Source: Aliigemmobacter aestuarii (GTDB taxonomy: Bacteria; Pseudomonadota; Alphaproteobacteria; Rhodobacterales; Rhodobacteraceae). From it: a stretch of DNA of 64,000 bases. A program made the position numbers and the translations under genes. The notes under the pieces are model-generated. The model saw only the letters and a list, made by a program, of their open reading frames with translations. It was not told where the DNA came from and searched no databases. This document shows positions 48,668 through 58,853 of this stretch, piece after piece. How positions within the stretch are numbered: position 1 is the stretch's first letter; every line of letters starts with the position of its first letter. The stretch spans positions 62,001 through 126,000 of the forward strand of contig NZ_SSND01000004.1 of assembly GCF_004799285.1 (NCBI RefSeq), in the 5' to 3' direction.

Positions 48668-49393
48668 ATGTCGAAGACCCTCGAAGAAATCCTCGGCCTG
48701 GCGCGGGCCACCGGCTGGGATGACATGCCCACGGATCATGCCGACCTGATCGGCACCACCTTTGCCAAGAACAGCATTGACCGGGCGGCTGTTCCATTCC
48801 TCTATGGACTGACACGGGCGATATCACCGCGCCGGGCGATCGAGGTCGGGCTGGGGAGTGGCGCTTCGGCCACGACCTTTGCCTTGGCCGCCCGTCCGAC
48901 CCTGGCCGCCTACGACATCATGGATCCCTACCAGTCCAGCGGCTTCGGCGACCGAGGGCTGAACGCGCTCCGCAAGGCCCTGGCTGACAGCGCATGTGCA
49001 CTCGATTTCCACGAGGAAATGTCACATGTCGTCCTTCCGCGCCTGCTGGCGGCTGGCAAGCGCTACGACTATGCCATGATCGACGCCTCGCACAAGTTCG
49101 ATGCGACCCTGATCGAGGTCTTCTATATCGACCTGATGCTGGTGACCGGGGGCATCATGGTTCTGGACGATCGTGCCTGGCCCATGGTGGGCGCGGTGAT
49201 CGAATTCATGAAGACGAACTATGCGCATCTGACGGTCGACACCTCGGATGCCCGCCTGACCGTGGTCCAGAAGATCGGGCCGGACCGGCGCAAATGGTTC
49301 GACTACTGGCACTTTGACCCTCCGCGGTCCGCGCAGATGGAGGCCAAGATCGAGGAATACCGTCGGGCCAGCGCCGCCAAGCCGGGCTCGTGA
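48668..49393 (+). CDS. Class I SAM-dependent methyltransferase (Methyltransf_24 type)
   Basis: A 241-residue protein. The SAM loop [16 protein letters not shown], with YDIMDPYQ and [14 protein letters not shown] following, is typical of methyltransferases found with cephalosporin-hydroxylase-like and glycan-modifying enzymes. ATG 48668 follows AAGGAG. It is divergent from tex. The substrate is unknown. Confidence 0.82.
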   Translation: MSKTLEEILGLARATGWDDMPTDHADLIGTTFAKNSIDRAAVPFLYGLTRAISPRRAIEVGLGSGASATTFALAARPTLAAYDIMDPYQSSGFGDRGLNALRKALADSACALDFHEEMSHVVLPRLLAAGKRYDYAMIDASHKFDATLIEVFYIDLMLVTGGIMVLDDRAWPMVGAVIEFMKTNYAHLTVDTSDARLTVVQKIGPDRRKWFDYWHFDPPRSAQMEAKIEEYRRASAAKPGS

Positions 49394-49530
49394 GGCCAGC
49401 CGCCTTCCCCGCGCCCCCGCTTGATCGTGGCCAAGGTGCGAAACCTGGCGCGACGGCTCTATACCGCTGGCGGGGCGAGGGGCAGAGAATCCATATCGCG
49501 GCCGCGTGTTTTCCCCCTGAAATCGGCCTT

Positions 49531-49552
49531 CGGTGGTAGCCCGGTGGTAGCC
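49531..49552. repeat. 11-bp tandem duplication
   Basis: CGGTGGTAGCC occurs twice in direct succession between the methyltransferase gene and the tRNA-His terminator. Confidence 0.85.
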
Positions 49553-49557
49553 CGGAA

Positions 49558-49594
49558 AGAAAAAAGGGCTTGGGCGTTTCCGCCTAAGCCCTTT
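49558..49594 (-). terminator. Rho-independent terminator of tRNA-His
   Basis: On the minus strand AAAGGGCTT pairs with AAGCCCTTT, then GGCG with CGCC around a GAAA loop (one mismatch between them), followed by a T tract (plus-strand A run 49560-49565). It lies directly downstream of the tRNA 3' end at 49601. Confidence 0.9.
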
Positions 49595-49600
49595 ATTTGA

Positions 49601-49677
49601 TGGTACAGCCTCCCCGGCTCGAACGGGGGACCCCCAGATCCACAATCTGGTGCTCTAACCAACTGAGCTAAGGCTGC
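49601..49677 (-). tRNA. trnH: tRNA-His (anticodon GTG)
   Basis: A complete cloverleaf of 77 nt with encoded CCA. D stem GCTC/GAGC, anticodon stem CCAGA/TCTGG with loop TTGTGGA (anticodon GTG) and T arm CCCCG-TTCGAGC-CGGGG. The acceptor is GCAGCCT/AGGCTGT with a G1-U72 wobble and discriminator A73; the base preceding G1 is T, so the universal extra G-1 is not encoded. Loss of G-1 with A73 is a documented alphaproteobacterial peculiarity coupled to a divergent HisRS. Confidence 0.95.
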
Positions 49678-49731
49678 ACACGGGGGCGATTTAGCCCCCC
49701 CGCGCCGCGATTGCAAGCCCGTCTTGCACGA

Positions 49732-50223
49732 TCAGAGGTCGATCTCCCAGTGCTGGTCGATCACGTCCTGCCCGAAATCACGCGCCGGTGCGGATGACAC
49801 CATCCGCCATCCGATGCGCCGGTAAAGCTCGCAGGCCGCGCGGTGGCTTTCATGCGTCCACAACACCATCCGGCGATATCCGGCCCGGCGGGCGAATTCC
49901 ATGCAGTCCTCCAGCAGGCGACGGCCAAGTCCGGTGCCGCGCGCGGCGGGTTCCACAAGAAAGAGGCGCAGTTTCGCCACCTCGTCCGACTGGCGGACGC
50001 AGAAGATGCAGCCAAGCCGTTCCTGCCCCCGCCGGGCGATGAAGGCGCGTTCGCGCGCCGGGTTACGGGTGCGCAGGAAGTCGGAAAGGATGCCCGCCAC
50101 CAACCCTTCGAAGGTGATGTCATAGCCTTCCTCGGCGGCATAGATTTCGGCATGGCGGGCGATGATCCAGCCCGCGTCGCCGATCTTCAGATCGTCAATG
50201 ACGATGGGTTCGGTCGGTTCCAT
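49732..50223 (-). CDS. GNAT family N-acetyltransferase
   Basis: A 163-residue protein with the acetyl-CoA P-loop in EPAARGTGLGRRLLEDC and the C-terminal motif ACELYRRIGWRMVSS. IIARHAEIYAAEEGYD at the N-terminus resembles MarR-fused GNAT domains. The substrate is unknown. Confidence 0.9.
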   Translation of the reverse strand: MEPTEPIVIDDLKIGDAGWIIARHAEIYAAEEGYDITFEGLVAGILSDFLRTRNPARERAFIARRGQERLGCIFCVRQSDEVAKLRLFLVEPAARGTGLGRRLLEDCMEFARRAGYRRMVLWTHESHRAACELYRRIGWRMVSSAPARDFGQDVIDQHWEIDL

Positions 50224-50381
50224 CGCCGCATCTGACGCGGGCGGGGGCGGAGAATCAACCCCCTGCCGCCCCGCCGGGGAATCAGCCCCCTTGCGTCAGG
50301 GCCGGTTTCGCCTTAGGCCCCGCGACATGACGGACGGGCCGGACTTTGCCGGCGGCCCGGAAAACGTGGGGGGCCAGCACG

Positions 50382-50609
50382 ATGGGCATCAACAAGGAAA
50401 GCGACATTTCCGCCAATCTTCAGATCGGGCCGACCTCGGCGGGCATGGTCCGCATCTATGTCGAGGCCGAGGGCGGGATCGAACTGCCGCTGGATTTCGA
50501 CCCCGAGGAAGCGGAAGAAATCGCCGAGGAACTGCGCGCCGCCGCCGAGGCCGCGCGCGGCATGGCCGACGGGACCAAGGGCGGCGCTAGACCGAAGAAA
50601 GGGCGCTGA
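50382..50609 (+). CDS. DUF6324 small protein
   Basis: A 75-residue acidic protein (ISANLQIGPTSAGMVRIYVE; DPEEAEEIAEELRAAAEAA), a conserved small protein of Rhodobacteraceae of unknown function. The C-terminal half is a predicted helix with a basic end (GARPKKGR). ATG 50382 follows a GCCAGCAC context with no strong ribosome site. The last 23 bp overlap the convergent mmcB gene. Confidence 0.75.
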   Translation: MGINKESDISANLQIGPTSAGMVRIYVEAEGGIELPLDFDPEEAEEIAEELRAAAEAARGMADGTKGGARPKKGR

Positions 50610-51060
50610 CGCCCGGATCGCGCAGGCTTTGCAACCGGCTGGCGGCATGGCGCGCGAATTTCTGCACCATCACCTTGCGCCGCGCGGGCGCAAGCGGGCT
50701 TTGCGGCCCCATCGACAGGATCTCGCCCCCCCAGGCATCGGCGATGATCAGTCCGGTATCGGCCGGCAGGAGATCGGCGGGAAAGGCGGTGTCGACCGCC
50801 CAGAAGAACCGGTCGCACCAGTCCAGATAGCCCTGCCACTTGTGGTCCGACCGGTAGTCGGCGACACCCGACTTGCATTCCACGATCCAGATCTCGCCCT
50901 TCGGGCCCAGGGCCATCACATCGACCCTCAGGCCGGGTGCGGGCACCAGTTCCTCGACGCAGACGAAATCGAAATCGCGCAACATCCGGCAGACGCCGCG
51001 TTGCAGGCGCTGGCCAGGCAGGGGGGGAAGCGTTTCGACAGGCAGGTCGGCGTGGTTCAT
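50587..51060 (-). CDS. mmcB: MmcB-family DNA repair protein
   Basis: A 157-residue protein with the PD-(D/E)xK-like core VDVMALGPKGEIWIVECK and following WQGYLDWCDRFFWAVD. MmcB of Caulobacter is a mitomycin-C-response DNA repair factor, and COG5321 members are found throughout alphaproteobacteria. ATG 51060 is chosen over the GTG-type start 6 codons upstream. Confidence 0.88.
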   Translation of the reverse strand: MNHADLPVETLPPLPGQRLQRGVCRMLRDFDFVCVEELVPAPGLRVDVMALGPKGEIWIVECKSGVADYRSDHKWQGYLDWCDRFFWAVDTAFPADLLPADTGLIIADAWGGEILSMGPQSPLAPARRKVMVQKFARHAASRLQSLRDPGVSALSSV

Positions 51061-51139
51061 GTCGCAAACATGAACCAAAAGTGAACATCGGGCAAGGGTG
51101 CGCGAAGGCGCCCCCCGCCCGGTGATCCCCGTTAGGCGC

Positions 51140-53287
51140 TTACGCCCCCGCCTTCTTTTCCAGCCGGTACTTGTGCAGCAGGGGTTCTGTATAGCCGGCC
51201 GGCTGTTCCCGCCCCTTGAAGATCAGGTCGGTCGCCGCACGGAAGGCGATGCCGTCGAACCCCGGCGCCATCGGCGTATAGAAAGGATCCTCGGCGTTCT
51301 GGCGATCCACGACCTCGGCCATCTTGCGCAGGGATGCCATCACCGTCTGCGCATCGACCACCCCGTGATGCAGCCAGTTCGCCACATGCTGGGCCGAGAT
51401 GCGGCAGGTCGCGCGGTCTTCCATCAGGCCCACATCGTTGATGTCGGGCACCTTGGAACAGCCCACGCCCTGATCGATCCAGCGCACGACATAGCCAAGG
51501 ATCCCCTGGCAGTTGTTTTCCACCTCGCGCGCGATCTGTTCGGGCGACCACCGCTTGAACGCGGCCAGCGGGATATCAAGCAGCGTGTCGACATGCGCGC
51601 GCCGCCCGCCCTTGGCCAGTTTCGCCTGCACCGCCATCACGTCGACCTTGTGGTAATGCAGCGCATGCAGGGTGGCCGCCGTGGGCGAGGGCACCCAGGC
51701 GCAATTCGCGCCCGCGCGCGGATGGGCGATCTTTTCGTCCAGCATCGCGGCCATCATGTCGGGCATGGCCCACATCCCCTTGCCGATCTGCGCCCGCCCC
51801 GACAGGCCACATTCAAGCCCGATGTCGACGTTCTGGTTTTCGTATCCGGTGATCCAGGCCTTGCGCTTGATGAAATCCTTCCGGCTGAAGGGCCCGGCTT
51901 CCATGCTGGTGTGGATCTCGTCGCCGGTCCGGTCCAGGAAGCCCGTGTTGATGAAGGCCACCCGGTGACGCGCGGCGCGGATACATTCCTTGAGGTTGAC
52001 CGAGGTGCGCCGTTCCTCGTCCATCACACCCAGTTTCACCGTGTATTGCGGCAGGCCGAGGAAAGCCTCGACGCGGGTGAAGATCTCGTCGGCGAAGGCC
52101 ACTTCCTCTGGCCCGTGCATCTTGGGCTTGACCACATAGACGGACCCGTGATGCGAGTTCCGCGTGCCGCCATCCTTCTTCAGGTCATGGATCGCGATCA
52201 GCGTGGTGATGGCCGCGTCCATCAGCCCTTCGGGCACTTCCGAGCCGTCGGGCAGAAGGATTGCCGGGTTCGTCATCAGGTGGCCGACATTGCGGATCCA
52301 CATCAGTGCGCGCCCCTTCAGGACCAAGGGGCCGCCATCGGGGGCGGTGAATTCGCGGTCGGGGTTCAAGCGGCGCGTCACCGTCTGGCCGCCCTTCTGG
52401 AACCGGTCCTCAAGGTCGCCCTTCATCAGGCCCAGCCAGTTGGAATAGGCCTGCACCTTGTCCTCGGCGTCCACGCAGGCGACCGAATCCTCGCAATCCA
52501 TGATCGCCGACAGCGCGCTTTCCAGCCGCACATCGGCCAGAAGCGCCTGGTCGCGCGCGCCGATGAAATGGGCGCGGTCGAAAACCAGTTCCACATGCAG
52601 CCCGTGATTGCGCAGCAGGATCGCATCCGGGGCCTTCGGATTGCCGCGGTAGCCGGCGAATTTCGACGGATCGACCAGGGGCAGATCGTCAACCAGAAGC
52701 TGGCCGTCCTTTACGTAATAGCGCCGGACATCGGCATGCGATGCCCCGGCGATCGGAAAGGCCTCGTCCAGGAAGACCCGCGCGCGCGCCACGACCCGCG
52801 CGCCGCGGCCACGGTCATATCCGCCCTTGGGCGGGGCCGATCCCATCGCGTCGGTGCCGTAAAGCGTATCGTAAAGGCTGCCCCAGCGGGCATTGGCCGC
52901 GTTCAGCGCATAGCGGGCGTTGGTGATCGGCACCACCAGCTGCGGGCCGGGCACGGTGGCGATCTCGGGGTCGACATTGGCCGTGTCGATCCTGAAATCG
53001 GGCCCTTCGGGCAGAAGATACCCGATTTCCTCAAGAAACGCCTTGTAGGCCAGATGGTCGTGCGGCTGGCGGCGGTGGGCCACATGCCAACCGTCGATCT
53101 TGGCCTGAAGCGCGTCGCGCTTGGCCAGAAGCGCCCGGTTCTTCGGCGCCAGATCTGCCAGCATCGCGGCAAACCCCTGCCAGAAGGCCGGGGCCGTCAC
53201 GCCCGTTCCGGGCAGCGCGGCCTCTTCGACAAACGCCGCCAACTGTCGATCAACCTGCAACCCGTTCCTGTCGATCCGCTCGGCCAT
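51140..53287 (-). CDS. glcB: Malate synthase G
   Basis: A 715-residue enzyme of the G isoform (about 720 aa). Conserved stretches are [34 protein letters not shown] and [18 protein letters not shown]. It condenses glyoxylate with acetyl-CoA to malate. ATG 53287 follows AAAGGA. A palindromic GntR-like element lies about 20 bp upstream. Confidence 0.97.
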   Translation of the reverse strand: MAERIDRNGLQVDRQLAAFVEEAALPGTGVTAPAFWQGFAAMLADLAPKNRALLAKRDALQAKIDGWHVAHRRQPHDHLAYKAFLEEIGYLLPEGPDFRIDTANVDPEIATVPGPQLVVPITNARYALNAANARWGSLYDTLYGTDAMGSAPPKGGYDRGRGARVVARARVFLDEAFPIAGASHADVRRYYVKDGQLLVDDLPLVDPSKFAGYRGNPKAPDAILLRNHGLHVELVFDRAHFIGARDQALLADVRLESALSAIMDCEDSVACVDAEDKVQAYSNWLGLMKGDLEDRFQKGGQTVTRRLNPDREFTAPDGGPLVLKGRALMWIRNVGHLMTNPAILLPDGSEVPEGLMDAAITTLIAIHDLKKDGGTRNSHHGSVYVVKPKMHGPEEVAFADEIFTRVEAFLGLPQYTVKLGVMDEERRTSVNLKECIRAARHRVAFINTGFLDRTGDEIHTSMEAGPFSRKDFIKRKAWITGYENQNVDIGLECGLSGRAQIGKGMWAMPDMMAAMLDEKIAHPRAGANCAWVPSPTAATLHALHYHKVDVMAVQAKLAKGGRRAHVDTLLDIPLAAFKRWSPEQIAREVENNCQGILGYVVRWIDQGVGCSKVPDINDVGLMEDRATCRISAQHVANWLHHGVVDAQTVMASLRKMAEVVDRQNAEDPFYTPMAPGFDGIAFRAATDLIFKGREQPAGYTEPLLHKYRLEKKAGA

Positions 53288-53306
53288 GGCGCGTCCTTTC
53301 GTCTTA

Positions 53307-53324
53307 TGTATGCAATGGCACACA
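53307..53324. promoter_or_regulatory. Imperfect palindrome upstream of glcB
   Basis: TGTATGC (53307-53313) and GCACACA (53318-53324) form a 7-bp arm pair with one mismatch around AATG, similar to GntR-family operators. It lies 20-37 bp upstream of the glcB ATG. Confidence 0.3.
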
Positions 53325-53484
53325 GATAAGCCGCTTTCCCGCCCCCGGCAACAAATCCGCATGAACCTTTTTCGGAAATACCGGAAAGCACCTGTCGGCA
53401 TATCCGAACAATGGCCTGACAGGGCGCAGGTGGGCGGGCGATCTTTCCGTTGCCTTCGGCGCGGTTTCGTAAATACTTTGCCAA

Positions 53485-53826
53485 ATGGCTAAGCATGATC
53501 CCGACCTGTCCCGCGTCTTCCACGCGCTGTCCGACCCGACGCGTCGCGCGATCGTGGCGGCGCTTGCACAGCGGCCGCTGCCGGTCACGGCGCTGGCCCG
53601 GCCCACGGGGCTGAGCCTTCCTACGGTGTTGAAGCACCTCGCCTGTCTGGAAGAGGCCGCGCTGGTGGTCACCGAAAAGCAGGGCCGGACCCGCATCTGC
53701 CGCCTGCATCCGGCGCCGCTGGCCGTGGCCGAAGGCTGGCTCGGGGCGCAGCGCACCGAATGGGAGGCGCGGACCGACCGGCTTGAATCCTATGCCCTCG
53801 CGCTGATGAAGGAGGCCCGCACATGA
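53485..53826 (+). CDS. ArsR-family helix-turn-helix regulator
   Basis: A 113-residue winged-helix protein ([35 protein letters not shown]). It lacks the metal-binding Cys pair of ArsR/SmtB and so belongs to the SRPBCC-coupled subgroup. It overlaps the next gene by 4 nt. Confidence 0.92.
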   Translation: MAKHDPDLSRVFHALSDPTRRAIVAALAQRPLPVTALARPTGLSLPTVLKHLACLEEAALVVTEKQGRTRICRLHPAPLAVAEGWLGAQRTEWEARTDRLESYALALMKEART

Positions 53827-54311
53827 CCCCGCCCGGATGGCTGATCGACCATGACCCGGATCTTGATCTGATCCTCACCCGCGACATGGCGGTTCCCAGA
53901 GGCATCCTGTGGATGTGCTGGACCACGCCCGAACACCTGAAACCCTGGTTCGTGCCGAAACCCCACCGGGTCACCGATTGCCGGATCGACCTGCGGGTGG
54001 GGGGCGCCTGCGAAACCACCTTCGACGTCGACGGCAACATCATGGAAAACCGCGGTGTCTATCTTGAGGTGGTGCCCGAGGAACGGCTGGTGTTCACGGA
54101 CACCTACACCGAAGGCTGGAAACCCGCGCCCGATCCGTTCATGACCGCGATCCTGACGTTCGAGGACCTGGGGCAGGGGCGCACCCGCTATACCGCCGTG
54201 GTCCGGCACCGGTCGGCCGAGGCCGCCCGGCAACATGCCGACATGGGTTTCCACGACGGCTGGGGCATGGTCGCGGCGCAGCTTGAGGACTATGCGCGCG
54301 GGCTTGGCTGA
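53823..54311 (+). CDS. SRPBCC (AHSA1-like) domain protein
   Basis: A 162-residue START-like protein: PRGILWMCWTTPEHLKPWF and RVGGACETTFDV are typical AHSA1 stretches, and HDGWGMVAAQLEDYARGLG is the C-terminal helix. ArsR-SRPBCC pairs are common; the SRPBCC protein probably binds a hydrophobic ligand. Confidence 0.92.
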   Translation: MTPPGWLIDHDPDLDLILTRDMAVPRGILWMCWTTPEHLKPWFVPKPHRVTDCRIDLRVGGACETTFDVDGNIMENRGVYLEVVPEERLVFTDTYTEGWKPAPDPFMTAILTFEDLGQGRTRYTAVVRHRSAEAARQHADMGFHDGWGMVAAQLEDYARGLG

Positions 54312-54333
54312 CCCGATCGCCCCTCTTTCCGTG

Positions 54334-54543
54334 TCACCTGTCCCGGCGGGTCTTGCGGGGTGGTTCCCCGGACCTGCCGCCTTTCGCCTCGCCGCCGGAT
54401 GTGCCGCGCAGGGATCGGCAGCGGTCGGAACAGTATCGCACCTCGTCCCAGACCCGCGCCCATTTCCGGCGCCAGGTGAAGGGGCGGCCGCAGGCCACAC
54501 AGACCTTTTCGGGCAGGTCGGTCTTTTTGACGCCACGCGGCAT
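54334..54543 (-). CDS. DUF2256 zinc-ribbon-like small protein
   Basis: A 69-residue protein with two CxxC-type pairs, [14 protein letters not shown] and VRYCSDRCR, the DUF2256 signature. Members are regularly encoded beside photolyase/cryptochrome genes, as here: its ATG is 5 nt after the photolyase stop. Start 54543 is preferred because the family begins MPRGVKKxDLP. Confidence 0.9.
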   Translation of the reverse strand: MPRGVKKTDLPEKVCVACGRPFTWRRKWARVWDEVRYCSDRCRSLRGTSGGEAKGGRSGEPPRKTRRDR

Positions 54544-54548
54544 GGCCC

Positions 54549-56060
54549 TCAAAGCTCCAGCGAAAGCTGGCCGGGCGGGGCCGGACGGGGGCGGGCCGGG
54601 GCGCGGTCATTGACGAAGCGGGCGGGGCGATCCTTCGGGCTTGCGTGGCGCGACAGGATCGCGCCTGCCGCTTCGGCAAATCCGGGCGCGCGCCGAAGAT
54701 CGGCCAGGGCCTGCCGCGCCGCGCGGGCCGCGGCCGCCGGGTCGACGACGGGCTCGGGATAGCGCCGTCCGAGGATTCGCCCCGCGCCGGACCATTTCCA
54801 GGGGCTGTGCAGGAAGGCATCGGGCACCTCGGCCAGTTCCGGCAGCCAGCGGCGGGTGAAGGCGCCGGCAGGGTCCTGATCCAGCCCCTGCTTCACGGGG
54901 TTATAGATCCTCAGCCGGTTGATCCCCGTGACGCCCGCCTGCATCTGCACCTGCGGCCAGTGGATGCCGGGGTCGTAATCGGTGAAGCGGTGCGCCAGAT
55001 GCCCGCCCACGTCGCGCCAGTCCAGCCAGAACTGGTAGCAGCCGACCGAGGTCAGCATCGCGCGCATGCGGAAGTTGATCCAGCCGGTCGCGGCCAGATA
55101 GCGCAGGCAGGCATCGACGAAGGGCAGGCCCGTCTCGCCCGTCCGGAACGCCTCCAGCCGTGTTGCGTCGGACACCCTGAGCCGGTCAGCCGCCCGGTGC
55201 AGCGCCCGGCGTTCCATGTCGGGGGCGTCTTCCAGCTTTTGCGTGAAGTGGTCGCGCCAGGCCAGTCGCGAGGCAAAGCTGTTCAGGTTGGCGGCCCAGC
55301 CGGGGCCAGGCTTCTGTGCCATCCGGTCGCGCAGCGCCGTCTCGACCTCGCGGGCCGAGATCGCGCCAATGGCCAGATGGGGTGACAGGCGGGAACAGCC
55401 GCGTTCGGCGGTCAGGGGCGAAGACATGCCGCTGCGGTAGCCGGTGGCGCGCTGGTTCAGGAACCCTTCCAGCGTTGTCAGCGCCAGGGCGCGCCCGCCG
55501 CCCTGCCGGTGCGGGCAGGGATCATGCGCAAGGCGCAGCGCGCGCGTGTCCGGGATCGGCCCCGGCTCCACCCCCTCGACCGGCGAAAGGTTCGGCACGG
55601 GCAGGGGCGGTTCGGCCATGAAGGCATCGCGCCGGGCGGCCCATCCCGTCCGGTCCTTCAGGCGGCGGACGACCCCGGTCTGCGGCAGTTCCGTCCATTC
55701 GATCCCGGCCTGCCGCGCCCAGGCGGCCATGCGCCGGTCGCGGGCAAAGGTCCACAGGGTGCCGGTTTCCTCGTGGCTGACGATCTGGCCGATGCTGTGG
55801 GTGCGCGCCAGCCGGGCGATCACCTCGACGGCATCGCCGACCCGGACGACCAGAGGCACGCCAAGCGCGGCGAAGTCCGCCCGCAAGGCCGCCAGCGTTT
55901 CCGCGGTGAAGGCCCATTGCCGGGCCGAGGCATCGGCGCCCGTCCAATACTCCGGCTCGACCACATAGAGGGGAAGAACCGGCCCCAGTCCCGACGCGAG
56001 GGTCAGGGCGGGGTGGTCCGTCAGGCGCAGGTCGCGTTTGAGCCAGAGAAGAACATTCAT
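54549..56060 (-). CDS. Photolyase/cryptochrome family protein with atypical flavin-site residues
   Basis: A 503-residue protein with an N-terminal photolyase Rossmann domain ([16 protein letters not shown]) and C-terminal FAD domain ([58 protein letters not shown], in parts). The loop that is NNGGWQW in CPD photolyases reads IHWPQVQM, so the flavin-proximal Asn and substrate Trp are replaced. No four-Cys iron-sulfur cluster is seen. It could be a non-canonical photolyase or photoreceptor. DUF2256 follows. Confidence 0.85.
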   Translation of the reverse strand: MNVLLWLKRDLRLTDHPALTLASGLGPVLPLYVVEPEYWTGADASARQWAFTAETLAALRADFAALGVPLVVRVGDAVEVIARLARTHSIGQIVSHEETGTLWTFARDRRMAAWARQAGIEWTELPQTGVVRRLKDRTGWAARRDAFMAEPPLPVPNLSPVEGVEPGPIPDTRALRLAHDPCPHRQGGGRALALTTLEGFLNQRATGYRSGMSSPLTAERGCSRLSPHLAIGAISAREVETALRDRMAQKPGPGWAANLNSFASRLAWRDHFTQKLEDAPDMERRALHRAADRLRVSDATRLEAFRTGETGLPFVDACLRYLAATGWINFRMRAMLTSVGCYQFWLDWRDVGGHLAHRFTDYDPGIHWPQVQMQAGVTGINRLRIYNPVKQGLDQDPAGAFTRRWLPELAEVPDAFLHSPWKWSGAGRILGRRYPEPVVDPAAAARAARQALADLRRAPGFAEAAGAILSRHASPKDRPARFVNDRAPARPRPAPPGQLSLEL

Positions 56061-56173
56061 GGAACATTTATCTAGCGCCTGCCACGGATTCGTAAAGCCC
56101 GTCCTTGCGGGGCACGGCTTGCCTTGCGCCTGCCTTCGGGCGCGATACCCTGCGCGGAAAGAAGGAGTTCGCC

Positions 56174-58744
56174 ATGCCCGACACCGCCCAGCCGATCCAT
56201 CTGGCCGACTATCAGCCCTTCACCCATCTGGTGGACCGGGTCGATCTGACTTTCCGGCTGGACCCGAAGGCCACACGGGTGATTGCCCGGCTGAATATGG
56301 CGCCGAATCCCGTACGCCCCGGCCGCCACGACCTGCGGCTGGATGGCGAGGGGCTGCGGCTGATCCGGCTCGCGGTCGATGGCCGCCCGCTGGCCTGCCA
56401 GCCCGATGCAACAGGCCTCACCATCCCGGCGGGCGATCTGCCAGGCGGCACCTTCACCCTGGAAACCGAGGTCGAGATCGCGCCCGAGGGTAACACCGCG
56501 CTGGAAGGGCTTTACATGTCGCGGGGCATGTACTGCACCCAGTGCGAGGCCGAAGGCTTCCGCAAGATCACCTTCTACCCCGACCGGCCCGATGTCATGG
56601 CGCCCTTCCGCGTCCGGATCGAAGGCGATATGCCAGTGCTTCTGTCGAACGGCAACCCTGTGGCGCAGGGTCCGGGATGGGCGGAATGGGATGATCCCTG
56701 GCCGAAGCCCTCGTATCTGTTCGCGCTGGTCGCGGGGGACCTGCGCGCCCATTCCGACCGTTTCGCCACAAGGTCCGGTCGCGACGTGGCGCTGAACATC
56801 TGGGTCCGTCCGGGCGACGAGGACCGCTGCGCCTTCGCCATGGGCGCGCTGAAGCGGTCGATGGCCTGGGACGAGGAAACCTATGGCCGCGAATACGATC
56901 TGGACGTGTTCAACATCGTCGCGGTCGATGATTTCAACATGGGCGCGATGGAGAACAAGGGGCTGAACATCTTCAACTCCAAGTTCGTCCTGGCCAGTCC
57001 CGAAACCGCCACCGATGACGATTTCGACCGGATCGAGGCAATCATCGCGCATGAGTATTTTCACAACTGGACAGGCAACCGGATCACCTGCCGCGACTGG
57101 TTCCAGCTTTGCCTGAAGGAGGGGCTGACCGTGTTCCGCGATCAGCAGTTTTCCGGCGACATGCGCGGCCATGCGGTCAAGCGGATCGAGGACGTGATCC
57201 TGCTGCGCGCCCGCCAGTTCCGCGAGGATGGCGGCCCGCTGGCCCATCCGGTGCGGCCCGACAGCTATGTCGAGATCAACAACTTCTATACCGCCACCGT
57301 CTACGAGAAGGGCGCCGAGGTCATCGGCATGCTCAAGCGCCTTGTGGGCGATGACGGCTACGGGCGCGCGCTCGACCTCTATTTCGACCGCCACGACGGG
57401 CAGGCGGCGACGATCGAGGACTGGCTGAAGGTGTTCGAGGATGCGACGGGCCGCGACCTTGCACAGTTCAAGCGCTGGTATACCGAGGCGGGAACGCCGA
57501 CGGTGAAGGTTTTCGAGGCCTGGAACGGGGGCGAGGCGGGCGGCACCTATACGCTCACGCTGGCGCAGGTGAACCCGCCCACGCCCGGCCAGCCCGAGAA
57601 GGGGGCCAAGGTGATCCCGGTCGCGGTGGGGCTGCTGAACCCGAACGGCGACGAGGTCGTGCCGACGCAGGTGCTGGAACTGACCGGGCCTGTGCAGAGC
57701 TTCCGCTTCGAGGGGCTTGGCGCGCGGCCGGTCCCGTCGATCCTGCGCGGCTTTTCCGCGCCGGTGATCCTCGACCACGACCGGACCGCCGAGGATCGCG
57801 CGTTCCTGCTGCAGCATGACACCGATCCGTTCAACAAATGGGAAGCGGGCCGCGCACTGGCCAAGGACATCCTCGTGCGGATGGCCGCGACCGATGCCGG
57901 GCCCGGCACGCGCTGGACGCAGGCGATGGCCGCCGTGGCCCGCGACGGCAGCCTTGACCCGGCGTTCCGGGCGCTTTGCCTGCGCCTGCCCTCCGAGGAT
58001 GACATCGCCCAGACCCTGCATGCGGCAGGCCATGTGCCCGACCCGGCCCGGATCCATGCCGCCCGCCGCAGGCTGGCGCTGGCCCTGGCCGAAACGCTTG
58101 GGGCCGACCTGCCGGGGATGATCGCGGCGCTTGTGCCGCCCGGCCCCTATTCCCCCGATCCCGAGGCGGCAGGGCGGCGGGCGCTTGGCAACCAGCTGCT
58201 TGCGCTTCAGACCCGACTTGACGGGGGCGAGGCGGCGGCGCGCCGCTTTGCCGAAGCGGGCAACATGACCGACGGGATCGCGGCGCTGGCCAGCCTGCTG
58301 GAGGCAGGGCGCGGGCAGGCAGAGCTTGCCGCCTTCGAGGCGCGATGGGGCGGCGACCGTCTGGTGATGGACAAGTGGTTCGCGCTTCAGGTCGCCCATG
58401 CCGCGCCGGGGGATGCCGCCGCCGTTGCCGAACGGCTGGTTGCGCATCCGGCCTTCGACTGGAAGAACCCCAACCGGTTCCGCGCCGTCATCGGGGCGCT
58501 TTCGGCCAATCATGCCGGGTTCCATCACGAAAGCGGCGCCGCCTACCGCTTTGTCGCCGACTGGCTGATCCGGCTCGATCCGGCCAATCCGCAGACCGCC
58601 GCGCGCATGTCCACCGCCTTCGAGACCTGGCCGCGCTATGACGCGGACCGGCAGGGCATGATTCGGGACCAGCTGGCGCGCATCCTCGCCTCGCCGGGGC
58701 TGAGCCGCGACCTCGGCGAAATGGCCGCGCGGCTGATGGGGTAG
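56174..58744 (+). CDS. pepN: Aminopeptidase N
   Basis: An 856-residue M1 aminopeptidase. The exopeptidase motif GAMEN (residues 257-261) and the zinc site HEYFHNW (H293-H297) with downstream glutamate in LKEGLTVFRDQQF are all intact. Length and C-terminal domains match E. coli PepN. ATG 56174 follows AAGGAG. Confidence 0.97.
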   Translation: MPDTAQPIHLADYQPFTHLVDRVDLTFRLDPKATRVIARLNMAPNPVRPGRHDLRLDGEGLRLIRLAVDGRPLACQPDATGLTIPAGDLPGGTFTLETEVEIAPEGNTALEGLYMSRGMYCTQCEAEGFRKITFYPDRPDVMAPFRVRIEGDMPVLLSNGNPVAQGPGWAEWDDPWPKPSYLFALVAGDLRAHSDRFATRSGRDVALNIWVRPGDEDRCAFAMGALKRSMAWDEETYGREYDLDVFNIVAVDDFNMGAMENKGLNIFNSKFVLASPETATDDDFDRIEAIIAHEYFHNWTGNRITCRDWFQLCLKEGLTVFRDQQFSGDMRGHAVKRIEDVILLRARQFREDGGPLAHPVRPDSYVEINNFYTATVYEKGAEVIGMLKRLVGDDGYGRALDLYFDRHDGQAATIEDWLKVFEDATGRDLAQFKRWYTEAGTPTVKVFEAWNGGEAGGTYTLTLAQVNPPTPGQPEKGAKVIPVAVGLLNPNGDEVVPTQVLELTGPVQSFRFEGLGARPVPSILRGFSAPVILDHDRTAEDRAFLLQHDTDPFNKWEAGRALAKDILVRMAATDAGPGTRWTQAMAAVARDGSLDPAFRALCLRLPSEDDIAQTLHAAGHVPDPARIHAARRRLALALAETLGADLPGMIAALVPPGPYSPDPEAAGRRALGNQLLALQTRLDGGEAAARRFAEAGNMTDGIAALASLLEAGRGQAELAAFEARWGGDRLVMDKWFALQVAHAAPGDAAAVAERLVAHPAFDWKNPNRFRAVIGALSANHAGFHHESGAAYRFVADWLIRLDPANPQTAARMSTAFETWPRYDADRQGMIRDQLARILASPGLSRDLGEMAARLMG

Positions 58745-58853
58745 GGCGGCTGCTGCGGGTGACGCCCGCGCCACCGCGCGGGGCGTTCAGATTGACGCCG
58801 CGCCGGCCCTGGGCATAGCATCCCCCCGTGACGGTCCGCTGGTGAGGGGTGAC

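Noticed and set aside
49540-49740. tRNA-His as an integration site for a mobile element
   Set aside because: No integrase, no repeat of the tRNA 3' end, and flanking genes look like core genes.
54549-56060. FeS-type bacterial cryptochrome/photolyase (CryB/PhrB)
   Set aside because: The conserved four-cysteine cluster is absent; only scattered Cys are present.
56072-58774. 900-codon open frame antisense to pepN
   Set aside because: pepN has intact catalytic motifs. The antisense product has no recognisable domain and is explained by strong third-position GC bias.
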